This document shows positions 1 to 7,074 of a stretch of 9,030 bases of DNA, in pieces. This stretch comes from Nitrospina sp. (GTDB lineage: Bacteria; Nitrospinota; Nitrospinia; Nitrospinales; VA-1): positions 1 through 9,030 of the forward strand of contig JABJCF010000579.1 in assembly GCA_018665625.1 (NCBI GenBank). The letters are read 5' to 3'. The number at the start of each line of letters is the position of its first letter. The stretch's first letter is position 1. The position numbers were made by a program, and so were the translations under genes. Below the pieces are notes generated by a model that had not been told where the DNA came from, searched no databases, and worked only from the letters and a program-made list of their open reading frames with translations.

Positions 1-96
1 CTGGCCGGCCTCGACGAGATCCCGGCCCTGATCTGCTCCTACGAGGAATCGGAGGCGCTCAAGGTCGCCCTGCTCGAAAATATCCAGCGCGCCCAG
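1..96 (+). CDS. ParB-type partition protein fragment, GC-rich, probably foreign to this contig
   Basis: Frame 1 is open from the first base and encodes a protein with ...GLDEIPALI... followed by ...ALLENIQRA. This matches the conserved N-terminal ParB/Spo0J nuclease-like region, where an 'EIPv' strand is followed by the hallmark 'ENIQR' box. In ParB that box normally continues as (E/A)DLxPxEEA; here the similarity ends right after ENIQRA. The segment has 63 of 96 bases G or C, while the next 82 bases have 28. Both ends of the gene are missing: the start lies outside the window and the C-terminal part is replaced by unrelated AT-rich sequence. ParB binds centromere-like parS sites in chromosome or plasmid segregation, but this piece is too short to function. 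I read it as a fragment of another genome joined here artificially. A real recombination scar is possible but less likely. Confidence 0.6.
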
Positions 97-168
97 ATTC
101 TTGGAGAAATAAAAACCTTTGAAGAAGCAAAGTCACTGGCCGCTAAAATTCTTAAATCTCAGGAATAA
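97..168 (+). CDS. 3' end of an unidentified AT-rich gene
   Basis: After the composition break, frame 1 continues for 23 codons to a TAA at 166-168. The encoded tail contains ...IKTFEEAKSLAAKIL..., an amphipathic helix typical of the C-terminus of a soluble enzyme. Base composition matches the genes downstream, so this part belongs to the main genome. The stop lies 10 bases before the ATG of the hydrolase at 179, the spacing expected within an operon. I do not recognise the family; the tail is too short. That the frame runs uninterrupted through the junction is probably chance, since only about 24 codons are involved. Confidence 0.45.
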   Translation: MLGEIKTFEEAKSLAAKILKSQE

Positions 169-178
169 ACCTCAAACA

Positions 179-826
179 ATGAAGATTCAATACCAAAATA
201 CTTTATGGAACAATAAGAAAGTAATAATAGGTGAACCCGATTTAGACTTAAGTAAACCGGTTAATTTGCTCATAGGTTTTCATGGGGCTGGGTCGACCGC
301 AGAAAATATGCTCGTGCAAGGCAATCGGTTAAAACTCGATAACACCCTTTTAATTTTCCCGGAGGGTCCTGTGGATGCAGGAGAAGGGCTCTGGAGCTGG
401 TGGAAAGATGGACCCGGCCAACCAAAATCGGTAGAAGCGTTCTTAACATTTACAGATGAGATGATTCAATCTGCACAAAACCATTTCACCCATTCCTCAA
501 TCCATCAAGTTTCCCTTTGGGGGTTTTCACAGGGAGGAGCCGCTTCTCTGGTTTATGCGCTCTTAGGGTCAAATAAAGTTTTTAAAATAGCTTCTGTATG
601 TGGATTTCTACCTGAATTACCCCCATCAGCTTCTGTTAGTCAATCTCCTAAACAGATTCTTGGAATTTTTGGCGCTAACGATGAGGTAGTGCCTTCTTTC
701 CTCGCCGATTACGCTCTGGAAGAAATGAAAAACAAAGGTCACGAAGTTAAAATTAAAGAGACATCCCAATCACACGAATTGAATGCTGAAAATCTTGCCG
801 AAATTTGCAGTTTTTTTAAGGAATAA
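179..826 (+). CDS. alpha/beta-hydrolase, phospholipase/carboxylesterase-like serine esterase
   Basis: A 215-residue soluble single-domain hydrolase, close to the usual 200-230 residues of the small phospholipase/carboxylesterase (Abhydrolase_2-like) family. A full catalytic set is visible: an HGAGS oxyanion-hole turn at residues 35-39, the nucleophile elbow GFSQG with Ser117, an acid in GANDEV (Asp168), and a histidine in SQSHEL (His199). There is no signal peptide, so it should be cytoplasmic. The natural substrate cannot be read from sequence; small esters are typical for the family. I chose the ATG at 179 over an in-frame TTG at 119, because the TTG start would add 20 residues unlike the family and overlap the upstream reading frame. 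AGGA at 161-164 is a rather distant ribosome site. The gene ends 14 bases before cobQ and is probably co-transcribed with it, but a cobalamin role is not implied by the sequence. Confidence 0.85.
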   Translation: MKIQYQNTLWNNKKVIIGEPDLDLSKPVNLLIGFHGAGSTAENMLVQGNRLKLDNTLLIFPEGPVDAGEGLWSWWKDGPGQPKSVEAFLTFTDEMIQSAQNHFTHSSIHQVSLWGFSQGGAASLVYALLGSNKVFKIASVCGFLPELPPSASVSQSPKQILGIFGANDEVVPSFLADYALEEMKNKGHEVKIKETSQSHELNAENLAEICSFFKE

Positions 827-840
827 AAAGGCCCGTTTAA

Positions 841-2343
841 ATGACAGCTAAAACATTAATGATACAGGGAACAGGCTCGGGTGTCGGCAAGAGTATTTTG
901 ACTGCCGCCATATGCCGATATTTCCACAAGGCTGGGTTTAAAGTAGCGCCCTTCAAGGCCCAAAATATGGCTCTCAATTCATTCGTAACAGAGACCGGGG
1001 ATGAGATGGGGCGTGCCCAGGCTTTCCAGGCAGAAGCATGCGGTATCAAACCTGATGTCCTCATGAACCCAATTTTACTTAAGCCCTCTGGAGATAATAA
1101 TTCGCAAGTTATTCTAATGGGAAAACCGGGTGAATCTCGCAACGCCAAAAATTATTACGCTCATCATGAAAAACACAAAGGAATAGTTCTTTCTGCGTTA
1201 AAACAATTAAGAGAGAAATACGATTTAGTTATTATCGAAGGTGCGGGTAGCCCCGCTGAAATAAATTTAAAAAAAACAGATCTGGTGAATATGTTCATTG
1301 CCGAGGAATCTGACTCTCCGGTTTTGATTGTAGGAGATATTGACCGTGGTGGTGTCTTTGCATGGATGAAGGGAACCTATGACCTTTTAACTCAGAGCGA
1401 AAAAAACCGGGTGCAAGGATTCATCATTAATAAGTTCAGAGGCGATGTCGATCTTTTAACACCCGGCGTAAAACAATTTGAAGATATGGTTAAAAAGCCT
1501 GTCCTGGGAATTATCCCCTATTCAAAAAATCTGGTAGTAGATGAAGAAGACACCCTTCCACAATGGACCTATTCATCAAAGCCGGATGCCAAAGGAGTCC
1601 TAAATATAGTTGTGATTTGGACACCAAGAATATCGAACTTTACTGACCTCTCGCCCTTGGCTTACGATCCCTCTATAACGATCCGCTATATTAATCATCC
1701 TTCACAAATGGGCAATCCAGATATAATCATCCTTCCCGGCAGTAAAAATACTATCGATGATTTGATTTACTTAAGCGAACAAGGAATGCTAAAGGAAATA
1801 TTAAAATCCCACGGAAATGGGTCTTTTATCATGGGAATTTGTGGTGGATTCCAAATGCTTGGCAAAGCAATTAAAGATCCCAATAATTTAGAAAGCCGCA
1901 ATAAAGAAGCAATGGGATTAGGACTATTTAATGTAGAAACCACAATGGCTTCCGAAAAACTAACGCGACAAGTTGACTTGACCACGCTAAAAAGTAAATT
2001 ATTCGCCGAAGGATTATCCTGTCAGGGTTATGAAATCCATATGGGACGAACCACATTCAACACTTCCTACCCTACCCTTTTTACAAGCAAGGGGGAGGGC
2101 TCTATGAGCAGTGGCATCACAAATCAAGATGGCACCGTTCTGGGTACATATCTCCATGGATTTTTTGACAATGATTCTTTTCGTCAATCGTTACTATGCT
2201 ATGTGAGAGAAAAACGAAAGATTGAAATGCCCTCACAACCCTTCGATTTCACTCAGTTCAGACAGAATGAATTAGATAGACTGAGCGAATTGTTAACAGA
2301 GTCCGTGAACATGAAAAAAATATCTAAAATAATAGGGGTTTAA
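841..2343 (+). CDS. cobQ: cobyric acid synthase (glutamine-hydrolysing)
   Basis: A 500-residue enzyme (also called CbiP) that amidates adenosylcobyrinic acid a,c-diamide at four side chains, using ATP and glutamine, to give adenosylcobyric acid. The length is normal for the family. The N-terminal BioD-like ATPase domain starts with the P-loop GTGSGVGKS (residues 10-18) and carries KAQNMALNS (39-47) and EGAGSPAEINL (133-143). ISNFTDLSPL (264-273) marks the start of the C-terminal class I glutamine amidotransferase-like domain. Its nucleophile is Cys333 in GICGGFQMLG, with GYEIHMGRT (396-404) and His439 in TYLHGFF completing the active site. Gly-Glu-type glutaminase residues all look intact. 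AAAGG at 827-831 lies 9 bases before the ATG, supporting this start. It sits in a run with cbiB downstream, the next enzyme of the pathway. No cobalamin riboswitch is visible immediately upstream. Confidence 0.96.
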   Translation: MTAKTLMIQGTGSGVGKSILTAAICRYFHKAGFKVAPFKAQNMALNSFVTETGDEMGRAQAFQAEACGIKPDVLMNPILLKPSGDNNSQVILMGKPGESRNAKNYYAHHEKHKGIVLSALKQLREKYDLVIIEGAGSPAEINLKKTDLVNMFIAEESDSPVLIVGDIDRGGVFAWMKGTYDLLTQSEKNRVQGFIINKFRGDVDLLTPGVKQFEDMVKKPVLGIIPYSKNLVVDEEDTLPQWTYSSKPDAKGVLNIVVIWTPRISNFTDLSPLAYDPSITIRYINHPSQMGNPDIIILPGSKNTIDDLIYLSEQGMLKEILKSHGNGSFIMGICGGFQMLGKAIKDPNNLESRNKEAMGLGLFNVETTMASEKLTRQVDLTTLKSKLFAEGLSCQGYEIHMGRTTFNTSYPTLFTSKGEGSMSSGITNQDGTVLGTYLHGFFDNDSFRQSLLCYVREKRKIEMPSQPFDFTQFRQNELDRLSELLTESVNMKKISKIIGV

Positions 2344-2396
2344 TTTCCCCGCTAGTTGGTTTTTTCAATGTTCAATGGATGCACTAAAAGTAAATA

Positions 2397-3350
2397 ATGA
2401 GCCTGGCTTTACAAGTGTTTTTAGCTTTTATTTTGGACTTGATACTGGGTGACCCTAGGGGTTACACGCATCCGGTAAAATTAATCGCGCGATTAGCTTA
2501 TAAACTGGAAGCATTCAGCCTGAGATTAATAAGTAATAAAAAAATGGCCGGATTAGCTACAACAATTTTTGTAGTCCTCATTAGCTACAGTGCAGTTTTT
2601 ATGATCATCGCCCTTTTGAACTTCTTCCATATATTTGCGGGTATTTTGGGTTCCATATTTTTTATATATACAAGCCTGTCTATTCGCAGCCTCGTTGATG
2701 AAAGTCTGCCAGTTTATAAATTCCTGAAAGAAAAAAATTTACCAGAGGCCAGGAAATGCCTCGCAAATATTGTGGGTCGAGATACACAAAACCTCAATGA
2801 AGAAGAAATTGCCCGTGCTGCAGTAGAGACAGTCGCCGAGAGCACTGTTGACGGTATCATAGCGCCTTTATTTTTTGCCATTATAGGAGGAGCGCCCTTA
2901 GCGATCGCTTATAAAGCTGTTAGCACAATGGACTCTCTTTTTGGATATAAAAATGAAAAATACATTGATTTTGGCTGGGCCTCGGCCCGCCTGGATGATT
3001 TGGCTAATTGGCTGCCCGCTCGTCTAGCAATACCCACCCTATCAGCAGGCGCGGCTCTTTGCGGTTTTAACGGATCAAAAGCATGGGCTATAGCTTGTCG
3101 GGATGGGAGTAAACACCCAAGCCCAAATGCTGGGATTTCCGAGGCTGCAATAGCAGGAGCATTGGGAATTCAACTCGGAGGTACAAGTTATTATTCGGGG
3201 GTTCAAAATAATAAACCTCTACTAGGGGAAGCCATAAGAAAACCCGAAATAGCAGATATAACCAACTCTCAAAAGATCATGTTCGTGTCTGCCAGTTTAG
3301 CCCTCACATTATTTGCCGGTTTGTACCAGCTTTTATTTATTTTCTGGTAA
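2397..3350 (+). CDS. cbiB: adenosylcobinamide-phosphate synthase, membrane protein
   Basis: A 317-residue CbiB (CobD in the Pseudomonas naming) that joins an aminopropanol or aminopropanol-phosphate arm to adenosylcobyric acid. Family signatures are clear: DLILGDPRGYTHPV near the N-terminus (14-27), GRDT (127-130), AAVETVAESTVDGIIAPLF (141-159), STMDSLFGYKN (176-186), DFGWASARLDDLANWLPARL (191-210) and RDGSKHPSPNAGISEAAIAG (235-254). Hydrophobic segments near residues 2-18, 52-75, 78-95, 152-172 and 295-316 fit an inner-membrane protein, and the length is typical. The start at 2397 is the first usable ATG: an upstream in-frame ATG at 2379 is followed at once by TAA. The ribosome site is weak. 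It follows cobQ by 53 bases with no visible terminator, and the two enzymes act consecutively. Confidence 0.95.
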   Translation: MSLALQVFLAFILDLILGDPRGYTHPVKLIARLAYKLEAFSLRLISNKKMAGLATTIFVVLISYSAVFMIIALLNFFHIFAGILGSIFFIYTSLSIRSLVDESLPVYKFLKEKNLPEARKCLANIVGRDTQNLNEEEIARAAVETVAESTVDGIIAPLFFAIIGGAPLAIAYKAVSTMDSLFGYKNEKYIDFGWASARLDDLANWLPARLAIPTLSAGAALCGFNGSKAWAIACRDGSKHPSPNAGISEAAIAGALGIQLGGTSYYSGVQNNKPLLGEAIRKPEIADITNSQKIMFVSASLALTLFAGLYQLLFIFW

Positions 3351-3451
3351 ATTATTCAAAAAAGAGAACCCATCCCGATTCAAATTTCCTGATACTGAAA
3401 GCTCAATTCTATTAGGTTCAATACATCAATTTCATTTATACTACCCGAGTC

Positions 3452-4186
3452 ATGAAGCGAATAATATTATCCATAAAAACCACCTTAATTTTGTTCTACC
3501 TGCTCACCTCCCCTCTTAATGCAGAGGTATTTCAAGTTGACGGTAATGCAGACGGAAAACTGGATCAATGGCACCACAAATCGCCAGAGGGAAATTTGTT
3601 AAAAATCGAATACGATAAAAACGGTGATGGAAAAGTTGATCAGGTTGATAAATACAACGGCCAGGATAAACCAATCCAGGTAGAACTGGATCGGAATTTT
3701 GATGGAACACTTGATCAAATTCAATACTACGACCAAGAGTTCAATCTCACACACATTGATAAAGATTCCAGAAATTCTGGCCTAATAGATTGGCGAGAAT
3801 TTTATTTCGAGGGAAAAGTAATCATCCGACTTGAGACCGATGAAAACAAAGATGGAAAACTTGATGTATTCCAGTTCTTTTCCAAAGAAGGAGAATTGCA
3901 AAAGGTTGATTATGACACTTCGGGGGACGGGAAAATCGATCGCTGGGAAACGTTTAAAGAAAACGAACAGTTGGAATCTGCTGCCTTCGATACCAATAAT
4001 GATGGAAATGCCGATCAATGGCAATTTTTCAAGCACTCCACCCGCCTTGAAAAAGCAGAATATGACACCAACTTTAATGGGAGGGTAGATCGTTGGGAAA
4101 AGTACGACTCATCAGGAAATTTAGTGCGAGTTGAGCTCGACAACAATCATGACGGAGTCATTGATATTGTGAAAAAGAAAGGTTAA
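3452..4186 (+). CDS. exported repeat protein with nine calcium-loop (DxNxDGxxD) units
   Basis: A 244-residue protein of unknown function. Residues 1-24 look like a Sec signal peptide: MKR, a hydrophobic core, and a likely cut after LNA before EVF. The rest is nine consecutive units, each opening with an acidic loop of the EF-hand/dockerin/thrombospondin type 3 kind (consensus DxNxDGx(V/I/L)D). Most continue with an aromatic stretch such as RWE.Y and a turn such as .GNL. The first loop aspartates lie at residues 30, 55, 80, 105, 130, 155, 180, 205 and 230, an exact 25-residue spacing. Unit 4 is degenerate (DSRNSGLID) and unit 8 has Asn for the central Asp. By family analogy it should bind several Ca2+ ions in the periplasm or outside the cell. 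There is no enzyme domain, membrane anchor or sorting tail. It starts 101 bases after cbiB and ends 9 bases before the cytochrome gene, suggesting the two are co-transcribed. Confidence 0.85.
   Translation: MKRIILSIKTTLILFYLLTSPLNAEVFQVDGNADGKLDQWHHKSPEGNLLKIEYDKNGDGKVDQVDKYNGQDKPIQVELDRNFDGTLDQIQYYDQEFNLTHIDKDSRNSGLIDWREFYFEGKVIIRLETDENKDGKLDVFQFFSKEGELQKVDYDTSGDGKIDRWETFKENEQLESAAFDTNNDGNADQWQFFKHSTRLEKAEYDTNFNGRVDRWEKYDSSGNLVRVELDNNHDGVIDIVKKKG
3539..4165 (+). repeat. nine in-frame 75-base coding repeats (25 residues each)
   Basis: The units start at 3539, 3614, 3689, 3764, 3839, 3914, 3989, 4064 and 4139 and show no insertion or deletion between them; the last is cut after its loop. The protein consensus is roughly D-x-N-x-D-G-x-hydrophobic-D, then x-W/aromatic, a short turn, and a V-E-Y/L lead-in to the next loop. 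The DNA copies have diverged strongly while the loop residues are kept, so this is an old duplication under protein-level selection rather than a recent slippage array. Confidence 0.85.
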
Positions 4187-4195
4187 TAAATACTA

Positions 4196-4570
4196 ATGAA
4201 ATTTTATCCACTGGTTTTTCTTACCACCGCAACCCTGTTATTAGTCACCTCCTGTGCACCCAAACCAACGCTTGAAGTACCTGAAGCTTATAAAAAAGGA
4301 CAAAATGCATTTCACAAAATATGTTCAAATTGTCATGGCTCAGATGGGATGGGAAAAAACACAAAGGCACCGAGGTTGATCGACGAGGAATTTCTAGCTC
4401 CTAATTTTACTGATGATGACATCCGGGAAACAATATTGAATGGCACAGATAAAATGCCGCCTCAGAAAAGAAACGTAACGACTGAAGAGATTACCGAAAT
4501 CATTAAATACCTTCGCTATTCACAAAAAACAGCAGGACTAGAGCCCGAAGAAGAAGAGGAAGAAGGTTAA
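4196..4570 (+). CDS. cytochrome c lipoprotein, mono-heme class I type
   Basis: A 124-residue protein. The N-terminus is a lipoprotein signal with the lipobox LVTSC, so Cys20 should be lipid-modified and the mature protein anchored on the outer face of a membrane. The heme c site is CSNCH at 43-47, followed by GSDGMGK as in small class I cytochromes. The likely sixth heme ligand is Met87 in DKMPPQ, and a terminal helix EEITEIIKYLRYS (97-109) follows, as in the family. One heme is expected. The protein ends in an unusual run of six glutamates (118-123), an acidic tail that could affect partner docking. It would carry electrons between periplasmic partners, but no oxidase, reductase or cytochrome maturation gene is nearby to identify them. 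It begins 9 bases after the calcium-loop repeat gene, and AAAGG at the end of that gene may serve as its ribosome site. Confidence 0.9.
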   Translation: MKFYPLVFLTTATLLLVTSCAPKPTLEVPEAYKKGQNAFHKICSNCHGSDGMGKNTKAPRLIDEEFLAPNFTDDDIRETILNGTDKMPPQKRNVTTEEITEIIKYLRYSQKTAGLEPEEEEEEG

Positions 4571-4633
4571 ATGACCCGGCCTCAAATTTTATTGTTAACT
4601 CTATTCTAGCCTTTACCTCTATAAAGTTTCTAT

Positions 4634-5692
4634 ATGCAGGAAGTTATATCCAAAACACTTGAGCAAATCCAACCTGTCTCTAAAGATTTATTGGAAAAAG
4701 CACAGTCTCATTTGGACATGCTTACCAAGCCCCAAGGAAGTCTGGGTCAGCTAGAAGAACTTGCAAAAAGATATATTGCTATTCGCAATGGTGAAACATC
4801 CACACTCAAAAATATTTCGACCGTCGTTTTTGCTGCAGACCATGGTGTTACAGAAGAAGGGGTCAGCGCCTACCCTTCAGAGGTGACACCACAAATGGTG
4901 ATGAATTTTATTAATAAGGGAGCAGCTGTAAATGTTCTGGCAAACCATATTAATGCAGATGTAACCATTGTTGATATTGGAGTAAACTTTGATTTCAAAA
5001 ATCATCCCGATCTCCTGCACAGAAAAATTGATTCAGGCACTAAAAACTTTTCAAAAGAACCTAGCATGACTCGATCACAAGGCGAATTATCTATAGCTAC
5101 GGGAATTGAAATTGCCAGTCAATCTGCATCCCAAGGGGTCGATATTCTAACAACGGGAGAAATGGGAATTGGAAATACAACATCCAGTTCAGCCATTTAT
5201 TCAATCATTGGGAAAAAGACAGTTGAAGAAGTGACTGGACGCGGTACAGGTATAGATGATTTGGTCTTGCACAAAAAAATAGCCACCATAAAAAAAGGCC
5301 TCGAACTTCATCAACCTAACCCTGATGATCCGATAGATATCCTTACAAAGGTTGGAGGTTTCGAAATTGGCGGAATTGCAGGTTTAATCCTAGGCGCCGC
5401 CGCCCATAAAATTCCCGTGGTCGTAGACGGTTTTATCTCAGGAGCCGGAGCTATTTTGGCCTTAAAAATGAGCCCCTCTGCGGGTGATTACATTTTCCCA
5501 TCCCATAGATCTTCCGAAAAAGGCCATCAAGTATTTTTCGATTTATTAGGTTACCCTCCCCTCTTAAATTTAAATATGAGATTAGGCGAAGGTACAGGAG
5601 CCTTACTGGTAGTAAATCTCATCGAATCTGCAGTCAAGATTTATAACGAGATGGCAACTTTCAAAGGTGCAGGAGTATCCACTAAAAATTAA
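4634..5692 (+). CDS. cobT: nicotinate-nucleotide--dimethylbenzimidazole phosphoribosyltransferase
   Basis: A 352-residue cytoplasmic enzyme of normal family length. It transfers phosphoribose from nicotinate mononucleotide to the lower-ligand base (dimethylbenzimidazole in the classic case), giving alpha-ribazole phosphate for cobalamin assembly. Motifs run in the expected order: KPQGSLGQLE (32-41), AADHGV (67-72), GEMGIGNTTSSSA (175-187), GRGTGID (202-208), GGFEIGGIAG (241-250), VVDGFISGAGA (263-273) and RLGEGTGALL (316-325). Glu319 corresponds to the catalytic glutamate known in the Salmonella enzyme. Which base is used cannot be read from sequence. The start at 4634 has no strong Shine-Dalgarno sequence, but the KPxGSLG motif lies at the usual distance from it. 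It is parted from cbiB by two exported-protein genes, and cobU and cobS, usual neighbours, are absent from the window. Confidence 0.96.
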   Translation: MQEVISKTLEQIQPVSKDLLEKAQSHLDMLTKPQGSLGQLEELAKRYIAIRNGETSTLKNISTVVFAADHGVTEEGVSAYPSEVTPQMVMNFINKGAAVNVLANHINADVTIVDIGVNFDFKNHPDLLHRKIDSGTKNFSKEPSMTRSQGELSIATGIEIASQSASQGVDILTTGEMGIGNTTSSSAIYSIIGKKTVEEVTGRGTGIDDLVLHKKIATIKKGLELHQPNPDDPIDILTKVGGFEIGGIAGLILGAAAHKIPVVVDGFISGAGAILALKMSPSAGDYIFPSHRSSEKGHQVFFDLLGYPPLLNLNMRLGEGTGALLVVNLIESAVKIYNEMATFKGAGVSTKN

Positions 5693-5725
5693 TTTTCTAT
5701 AATCCAAGCAAGCCAGCAGAACCTC

Positions 5726-5754
5726 TTGACACGACAGGTGATTTTGGCTAGATT
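5726..5754 (+). promoter_or_regulatory. sigma70-type promoter for the aminotransferase gene
   Basis: TTGACA at 5726-5731 is a perfect -35 box. After exactly 17 bases comes TAGATT at 5749-5754, matching four of six bases of the -10 consensus. It lies in the 113-base spacer after cobT, and transcription would begin near 5761, leaving a leader of about 45 bases. The pairing is strong by sequence but untested. Confidence 0.65.
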
Positions 5755-5794
5755 GAGCGATTCTTTTCGCTTATTTATTCTCTCTATTAATAAC

Positions 5795-5798
5795 GGAG
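5795..5798 (+). promoter_or_regulatory. ribosome binding site of the aminotransferase gene
   Basis: GGAG lies 7 bases before the ATG at 5806. It is one of the clearest Shine-Dalgarno sites in the window and fixes the start choice; with the promoter just upstream it suggests this gene is well expressed. Confidence 0.7.
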
Positions 5799-5805
5799 TT
5801 TCAGC

Positions 5806-7044
5806 ATGTCAGACGAAAGTTATATTCAATCCCTATTTGCCGAACGCCTAGGTGGAAGTCAGTTTGGTAAGGATACTAAAATTTATAAATTTGAAAAAAT
5901 TAAAAGAGCAAAGCGTGCTGCTCTAGATGCCAATCCCGACAAAGAGTTATTCGATTTGGGTGTTGGTGAACCGGATGAAATGGCTGATCCCGGTGTGGTT
6001 AAGGCCTTGCAACTCGAAGCAGCAAAACCAGAAAATCGCGGATATACAGATAATGGAATAGATGAATTCAAATCCGCAGCATGCAGCTATATGAAAAATG
6101 TTTTTGGAGTGGAGGGTTTAGACCCAAACAAACATGTCAACCATCTCATTGGATCAAAACCTGGGCTTGCTATGACTCCTGCAGTTTTTATAAATCCAGG
6201 GGATGTTATCTTAATGACGGTTCCGGGTTATCCTGTTATGGGAACGCATGCACAATATTTAGGAGGGGAAGTTGTCAACCTTCCTTTAACTGAGGAAAAT
6301 GGGTTCCTACCTGACCTTAAAGCCATAGATGCCAGCACCCTTGAACGCACCAAAATTTTATATTTAAACTACCCTAACAATCCTACCGGTGCAAAAGCCA
6401 CACGAGAGTTTTATGAAGAAGTAATTCAATTGGCTAAAAAATATAAAATCACCGTTATGCAAGATGCTGCCTATGCAGCTCTTACTTATGAAGGGGAATC
6501 TGAAAGTTTCCTATCCATTCCCGGCGCCATGGATGTAGGAGTAGAGTTCCACTCTCTCTCCAAAGCCTACAATATGACCGGTTGGCGCATAGCATTTGTT
6601 GTGGGAAACGAATTGATTGTTAAAGGCATCGCGGCTGTAAAAGATAATATCGACTCCGGCCAGTTTGCCGGCATACAAAAAGCTGGAATTTATGCTCTAG
6701 AGAATCCCGGTATCACAGCAAAAACGGTTGCAAAATACAAACGCCGTTTGAGTCTACTGGTTGATGCTCTTAACAGCGTTGGTTTTAGCGCAAAAATGCC
6801 TGGCGGAACCTTCTTTCTTTACGTTGGCGCCCCTAAAGGAATTAAGGGCGGCCAAAAGTTTGAAAATGGTGAAGAGTTCTCCCAATACCTAATCACTGAA
6901 ATGTTAATTTCAACTGTTCCCTGGGACAATGTAGGAAACTACATCCGCTTTTCAGCAACCTTTGCAGCCAAAGGTGAAGAAGAGGAAAAAAGAATAATCA
7001 ATGAAATTAAAGCCCGACTTTCAAAAGTTGAATTTGAATTTTAA
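5806..7044 (+). CDS. dapL: LL-diaminopimelate aminotransferase-like PLP enzyme
   Basis: A 412-residue fold-type I, class I/II aminotransferase. The PLP lysine is Lys253 in HSLSKAYNMTGWR, preceded by NYPNNPTG (188-195) and Asp220 in MQDAAYA, which pairs with the PLP ring nitrogen. Arg381 in NYIRFS is the likely carboxylate-binding arginine. The stretches LGVGEPDEMADPGVV and KPENRGYTDNGI near residues 51-85, with YNMTGWR, resemble the DapL2 type of LL-diaminopimelate aminotransferase, which turns tetrahydrodipicolinate into LL-diaminopimelate in one step for lysine and peptidoglycan. Class I aminotransferases are hard to separate by motif, so an alanine or aspartate aminotransferase role remains possible. 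It has its own promoter and a good ribosome site, and is followed 30 bases later by folK. The protein looks complete. Confidence 0.85.
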   Translation: MSDESYIQSLFAERLGGSQFGKDTKIYKFEKIKRAKRAALDANPDKELFDLGVGEPDEMADPGVVKALQLEAAKPENRGYTDNGIDEFKSAACSYMKNVFGVEGLDPNKHVNHLIGSKPGLAMTPAVFINPGDVILMTVPGYPVMGTHAQYLGGEVVNLPLTEENGFLPDLKAIDASTLERTKILYLNYPNNPTGAKATREFYEEVIQLAKKYKITVMQDAAYAALTYEGESESFLSIPGAMDVGVEFHSLSKAYNMTGWRIAFVVGNELIVKGIAAVKDNIDSGQFAGIQKAGIYALENPGITAKTVAKYKRRLSLLVDALNSVGFSAKMPGGTFFLYVGAPKGIKGGQKFENGEEFSQYLITEMLISTVPWDNVGNYIRFSATFAAKGEEEEKRIINEIKARLSKVEFEF

Positions 7045-7074
7045 TCAAAAGAGATTTTTCGAAGGTAGTTCTCA

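Noticed and set aside
119..178. Longer hydrolase start at a TTG codon adding 20 residues
   Set aside because: The extra residues are unlike the family, would overlap the upstream reading frame in another frame, and an ATG at 179 fits the usual N-terminus.
2344..2396. Possible terminator between cobQ and cbiB (T-run near 2360)
   Set aside because: The six-T run has no adequate GC-rich stem before it.
3414..3442. Promoter candidate with TATACT before the repeat gene
   Set aside because: The -10-like TATACT at 3437-3442 has no acceptable -35 box at 16-18 bases, so it cannot be supported in AT-rich DNA.
3313..3519. Open frame overlapping the end of cbiB and the start of the repeat gene
   Set aside because: It shares its bases with two well supported genes and has no recognisable protein features; a shadow frame.
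4571..4609. Twelve-codon reading frame MTRPQILLLTLF between the cytochrome gene and cobT
   Set aside because: Too short to support, with no hairpin pair typical of attenuators after it and only weak initiation context; most likely chance.
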